The notes beneath the pieces were generated by a model. It made no database searches. It was not told the origin of the DNA and saw only the letters and a list, made by a program, of their open reading frames with translations. 15,003 nucleotides of DNA from Bacteroidota bacterium. GTDB lineage: Bacteria > Bacteroidota > Bacteroidia > J057. How positions within the stretch are numbered: position 1 is the stretch's first letter; each line of letters starts with the position of its first letter. Of this stretch, positions 13,534-15,003 are shown piece after piece. The translations under genes were made by a program, and so were the position numbers. Location of the stretch: positions 1-15,003 of the forward strand of contig RFHL01000507.1 of assembly GCA_003696875.1 (NCBI GenBank), read 5' to 3'.

Positions 13534-13559
13534 GAGGCTGCCCCGATCGGGGCAGCCTC
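13534..13559 (-). terminator. Perfect 26-bp palindrome, probable terminator of the lipoprotein gene
   Basis: GAGGCTGCCCC and its exact complement flank a central GATC. On the minus strand the stem lies 26 bp after the lipoprotein stop codon and is followed by TTTCGCTTATCTT, a T-rich but interrupted tail. On the plus strand the nearest T-run is 13 bp away, so it could also help stop the convergent cyclase transcript. Confidence 0.6.
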
Positions 13560-13585
13560 GTGTGTATCATGGTTTTTCGGGCAGA

Positions 13586-14110
13586 CTAGCGCATGGGCTC
13601 AGCCTTGACGTGTACGTAGGCTTCGGCCTGTACCTTGATCGCTTCGGGCAGGCTGTAGCGCGAGCGAATGACGAGCTTCAGCTGGGCATTTTCCCGCTCC
13701 AGGAAATCCATCAGTTGATATTCCTTGGCGGAGGGGGGCAGATCCAAAATGTTGAGAATACCCTCATCAATGCCTTCGATTTCGGCCAGAAGGTGCGGTT
13801 CCCCATCGAGGATCATGTAGACCTCGGCGGCATCGGCAAAGCGCCAGCTTTGCTTGTAGTCATCCGGAATCACCAGCCGCATATAGCTGATGGAGGCGGC
13901 GGTCATCTGGGTCATGCGCCGCTCCTGCAGTTCGTCGAGCAGCGTCAGCTCAAACTCATCGGACATGATGGTAAACTCCTGAGCCCCCTCAGCGGCGGGC
14001 ATCTCAAAAGTTGTCTGGAATTCATACTGAAAGGTCATATCAAAGACCTCGTTCAGGCAAGAGGAAAAAAAGAAGGGGAGCAAGAGGAATAAAGGCAGAA
14101 TCCGTTTCAT
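13586..14110 (-). CDS. Small lipoprotein of unknown function
   Basis: Starting at ATG 14110 (MKRILPLFLLLPFFFSSC) the protein has 174 residues. A short basic N-terminus, a Leu/Phe-rich core and a cysteine at position 18 after FSS form a lipoprotein signal, so the mature protein should be lipid-anchored in the envelope. The rest alternates charged and aliphatic residues in a pattern suggesting a beta-rich domain with a few helices, including PDDYKQSW and a Leu/Glu-rich stretch near residues 120-150. I do not recognise a family. An in-frame ATG at 14134 would add eight residues before the signal peptide and is less likely. It is transcribed alone, convergent with the cyclase gene, and ends at a strong palindromic terminator. 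The gene itself is similar in composition to its neighbours, but its upstream region is AT-rich. Confidence 0.8.
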   Translation of the reverse strand: MKRILPLFLLLPFFFSSCLNEVFDMTFQYEFQTTFEMPAAEGAQEFTIMSDEFELTLLDELQERRMTQMTAASISYMRLVIPDDYKQSWRFADAAEVYMILDGEPHLLAEIEGIDEGILNILDLPPSAKEYQLMDFLERENAQLKLVIRSRYSLPEAIKVQAEAYVHVKAEPMR

Positions 14111-14132
14111 GACTATTGGTTTTTTGATAAAC

Positions 14133-14197
14133 ACAAGTTACGAAACTCAATGCCTTTTTCCTATCAAATATTTCTGTATGTAAAAACAATATCCAAA
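14133..14197 (-). promoter_or_regulatory. AT-rich promoter region of the lipoprotein gene, two candidate boxes
   Basis: On the minus strand TAACTTGT (plus 14133-14140) lies 22 bp before the ATG and resembles the -7 box, with a TTTG 24 bp upstream of it. A second option is TTTG (plus 14194-14197), 21 bp, then AATATTTG (plus 14165-14172). Neither is perfect. The region is clearly more AT-rich than the rest of the window, as expected for a promoter. Confidence 0.35.
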
Positions 14198-14239
14198 TCT
14201 CCTCTCCAAATCATGTTGTATAAGAGGCCGGGAGGGCAT

Positions 14240-14308
14240 AAAAAAAGCCCCCAACCGGCAATAGCTGTGACGCTTTGTCGGTTTGTCCATCCAAAGACGT
14301 GTAAGGAC
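14240..14308 (-). ncRNA. Candidate short RNA (about 70 nt), or 5' part of a 47-codon micro-ORF
   Basis: A good minus-strand promoter candidate (14315-14344) is followed by about 70 nt that end in GGGGGC and a run of seven T (plus A-run 14240-14246). An imperfect hairpin with AACCG/CGGTT ends precedes the T-run. The same transcript contains an ORF of 47 codons (14147-14290, beginning MDKPTKRH, very basic, no recognised domain) that reads through the T-run. RNA and micro-ORF readings compete: a terminator here would cut the ORF. Low confidence in either. Confidence 0.3.
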
Positions 14309-14314
14309 TTTCCC

Positions 14315-14344
14315 CAAAGGTATCCTCTGCCTGGCCGGGCCCAA
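14315..14344 (-). promoter_or_regulatory. Candidate Bacteroidota-type promoter on the minus strand
   Basis: On the minus strand TTG (plus 14342-14344), 19 bp, then TACCTTTG (plus 14315-14322): an exact -7 match with good spacing. It points into the stretch upstream of the lipoprotein gene, about 210 bp before that gene's start. Confidence 0.5.
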
Positions 14345-14371
14345 GGAAATGTTTGCCCGGAATTGTCGCCC

Positions 14372-14391
14372 AATGGCCCAGAGGGGCCATT
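14372..14391. repeat. 8-bp hairpin upstream of the small membrane protein gene
   Basis: AATGGCCC (14372-14379) and GGGCCATT (14384-14391) enclose AGAG. A further CCGGGC/GCCCGG dyad lies just to the left (about 14335-14360). The hairpin is 36 bp before the ATG at 14428 and is followed by a pyrimidine-rich tract rather than a clean T-run. Confidence 0.45.
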
Positions 14392-14427
14392 TCCCCTGTC
14401 CCTTTTCCCGATCTCTTTTCCATATAT

Positions 14428-14781
14428 ATGGCTTCCTCTGCTCTCCCTACGTCCTCCCGGCGCGCGTTGCGCGCCCATCGTCGCCGCCTGTGGCTGCTCA
14501 TCCTGGTGTCGAGTGGCCTCGACATCCTGATCTTCCTGCCCGAGATTCCGGTACTCTTCAGCTGGTTTGGCAGCAGCCTGATTTTGGACGAGCTGATCGA
14601 ATACTTCATCTCCACCGCGATCGCCCGCAGCCGGCTCAAGCTGCACCCCGGCTACAAGGTAGCCGGCCTGATCCCCATCCCGGGCGTGACCGCCCTGAGC
14701 CTGCAGGCCGCCCATGCCCTGATCCGCTCCTGGCGCAAACCCGAGAAGGTCCTGGCCAGCCTGGAGGCTGCGCCGCAATAG
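14428..14781 (+). CDS. Small membrane-associated protein of unknown function
   Basis: The 117-residue protein (MASSALPTSSRRALRAHR...) has a Ser/Arg-rich N-terminus, a first hydrophobic segment at about residues 20-50 (LWLLILVSSGLDILIFL, then PEIPVLFSWFG), an amphipathic stretch with acidic residues (LDELIEYF) and a second weakly hydrophobic region with the turn GLIPIPGVTAL at about residues 75-90, ending in a basic helix. The Gly/Pro-rich turn between two hydrophobic parts gives a hairpin-like membrane topology. I do not recognise the family. ATG 14428 follows an AT stretch (CATATAT). A TTG start at 14353 would add 25 residues that look like translated upstream DNA and overlap the hairpin. 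It is followed 56 bp later by a RidA-family gene that appears to have its own promoter. Confidence 0.7.
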   Translation: MASSALPTSSRRALRAHRRRLWLLILVSSGLDILIFLPEIPVLFSWFGSSLILDELIEYFISTAIARSRLKLHPGYKVAGLIPIPGVTALSLQAAHALIRSWRKPEKVLASLEAAPQ

Positions 14782-14793
14782 CGGCCCTTCCTG

Positions 14794-14825
14794 TTGTCTC
14801 CCGCCGGATTTCCTCTGTATCTTGG
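14794..14825 (+). promoter_or_regulatory. Candidate promoter of the RidA-family gene
   Basis: TTG (14794-14796), 21 bp, then TATCTTGG (14818-14825). Layout and spacing are the same as before the cyclase gene. The box ends 12 bp before the ATG, implying a very short leader. Confidence 0.5.
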
Positions 14826-14837
14826 GGCCAAAAGCCT

Positions 14838-15003
14838 ATGGCCTCTCGACTCAATGTTTTCTCTGGGGCCCACTGGGAACAGCAAGTGGGCTATGCCCGG
14901 GCCGTGCGCATGGGTGATCGGATTGAAGTCGCTGGTACCACTGCCACCGACAAAGAAACCATCCTGCATCCGGGTGATGCCTATGGCCAGACCCGGGTGA
15001 TCC
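14838..15003 (+). CDS. RidA (YjgF/Rid) family protein, N-terminal part, runs off the window
   Basis: Fifty-five codons are visible from ATG 14838 to the right edge, with no stop. The translation begins MASRLNVFSGAHWEQQ, continues GYARAVRMGDRIEVAGTTA and reaches HPGDAYGQTRVI at the edge. The order 'S-G-x-x-W-E...V-G-Y-(S/A)-R-A-V-R-x-G-(D/N)-x-I-x-V-(A/S)-G-T-T-A' followed by 'G-D-x-Y-x-Q-T-R' is typical of a Rid subfamily of about 130 residues. RidA proper deaminates reactive enamine/imine intermediates; many subfamily members lack the catalytic Arg and have unknown roles, and the decisive residues lie beyond the window. The protein is probably cytosolic. Confidence 0.88.
   Translation, partial: MASRLNVFSGAHWEQQVGYARAVRMGDRIEVAGTTATDKETILHPGDAYGQTRVI

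Overview
The window looks like chromosomal DNA of a GC-rich member of the Bacteroidota. One protein ends in a type IX secretion (T9SS) sorting domain. Another combines PD40 propeller repeats with a VWA domain, and a third carries a 7TMR-DISM sensor. Start codons are not preceded by Shine-Dalgarno sequences, and several promoter-like sites fit the Bacteroidota pattern TTG - about 20 bp - TAnnTTTG. I cannot name a genus; Saprospiria or Rhodothermia are guesses. I see no tRNA, rRNA, CRISPR array, transposase or phage gene.

Layout from left to right. The 3' end of a BatD-like membrane protein gene (1-416, +) is followed by a 1010-residue fusion of an APH-type kinase, an M23 peptidase-like domain and a class III aminotransferase (455-3487, +). 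This gene meets, stop codon to stop codon, an exported PD40/VWA protein gene (3488-5449, -). Each of the two appears to have its terminator inside the other. About 800 bp without a convincing gene follow (5450-6247), holding a REP-like inverted repeat and a perfect 11-bp hairpin. Next come a sigma-70 family factor (6248-6844, +) and, convergent to it, a probable two-gene minus-strand unit: an LpxH-like UDP-2,3-diacylglucosamine diphosphatase (7990-8805) and a GT-B glycosyltransferase (6903-7901), plausibly acting in envelope lipid or glycan synthesis.

The right half has a T9SS-exported kelch-like protein (9138-10775, -) divergent from a membrane 7TMR-DISM/class III nucleotide cyclase (11173-13332, +). 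The 397 bp between them hold a chain of six small hairpins and a well-formed minus-strand intrinsic terminator just upstream of the T9SS gene, which suggests a structured, possibly attenuating leader. A small lipoprotein gene (13586-14110, -), an AT-rich stretch with a possible short RNA or micro-ORF, a small membrane protein gene (14428-14781, +) and the start of a RidA-family gene (14838 to the edge, +) complete the window.

The most unusual thread is a family of degenerate seven-base-period arrays in at least six places (6844-6913, 7901-7942, 9106-9133, 11127-11168, 13335-13369, 13398-13425). They always sit in gene borders, touching or closely flanking start or stop codons, and some form imperfect inverted repeats. 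They are not explained by any gene and deserve a genome-wide look.
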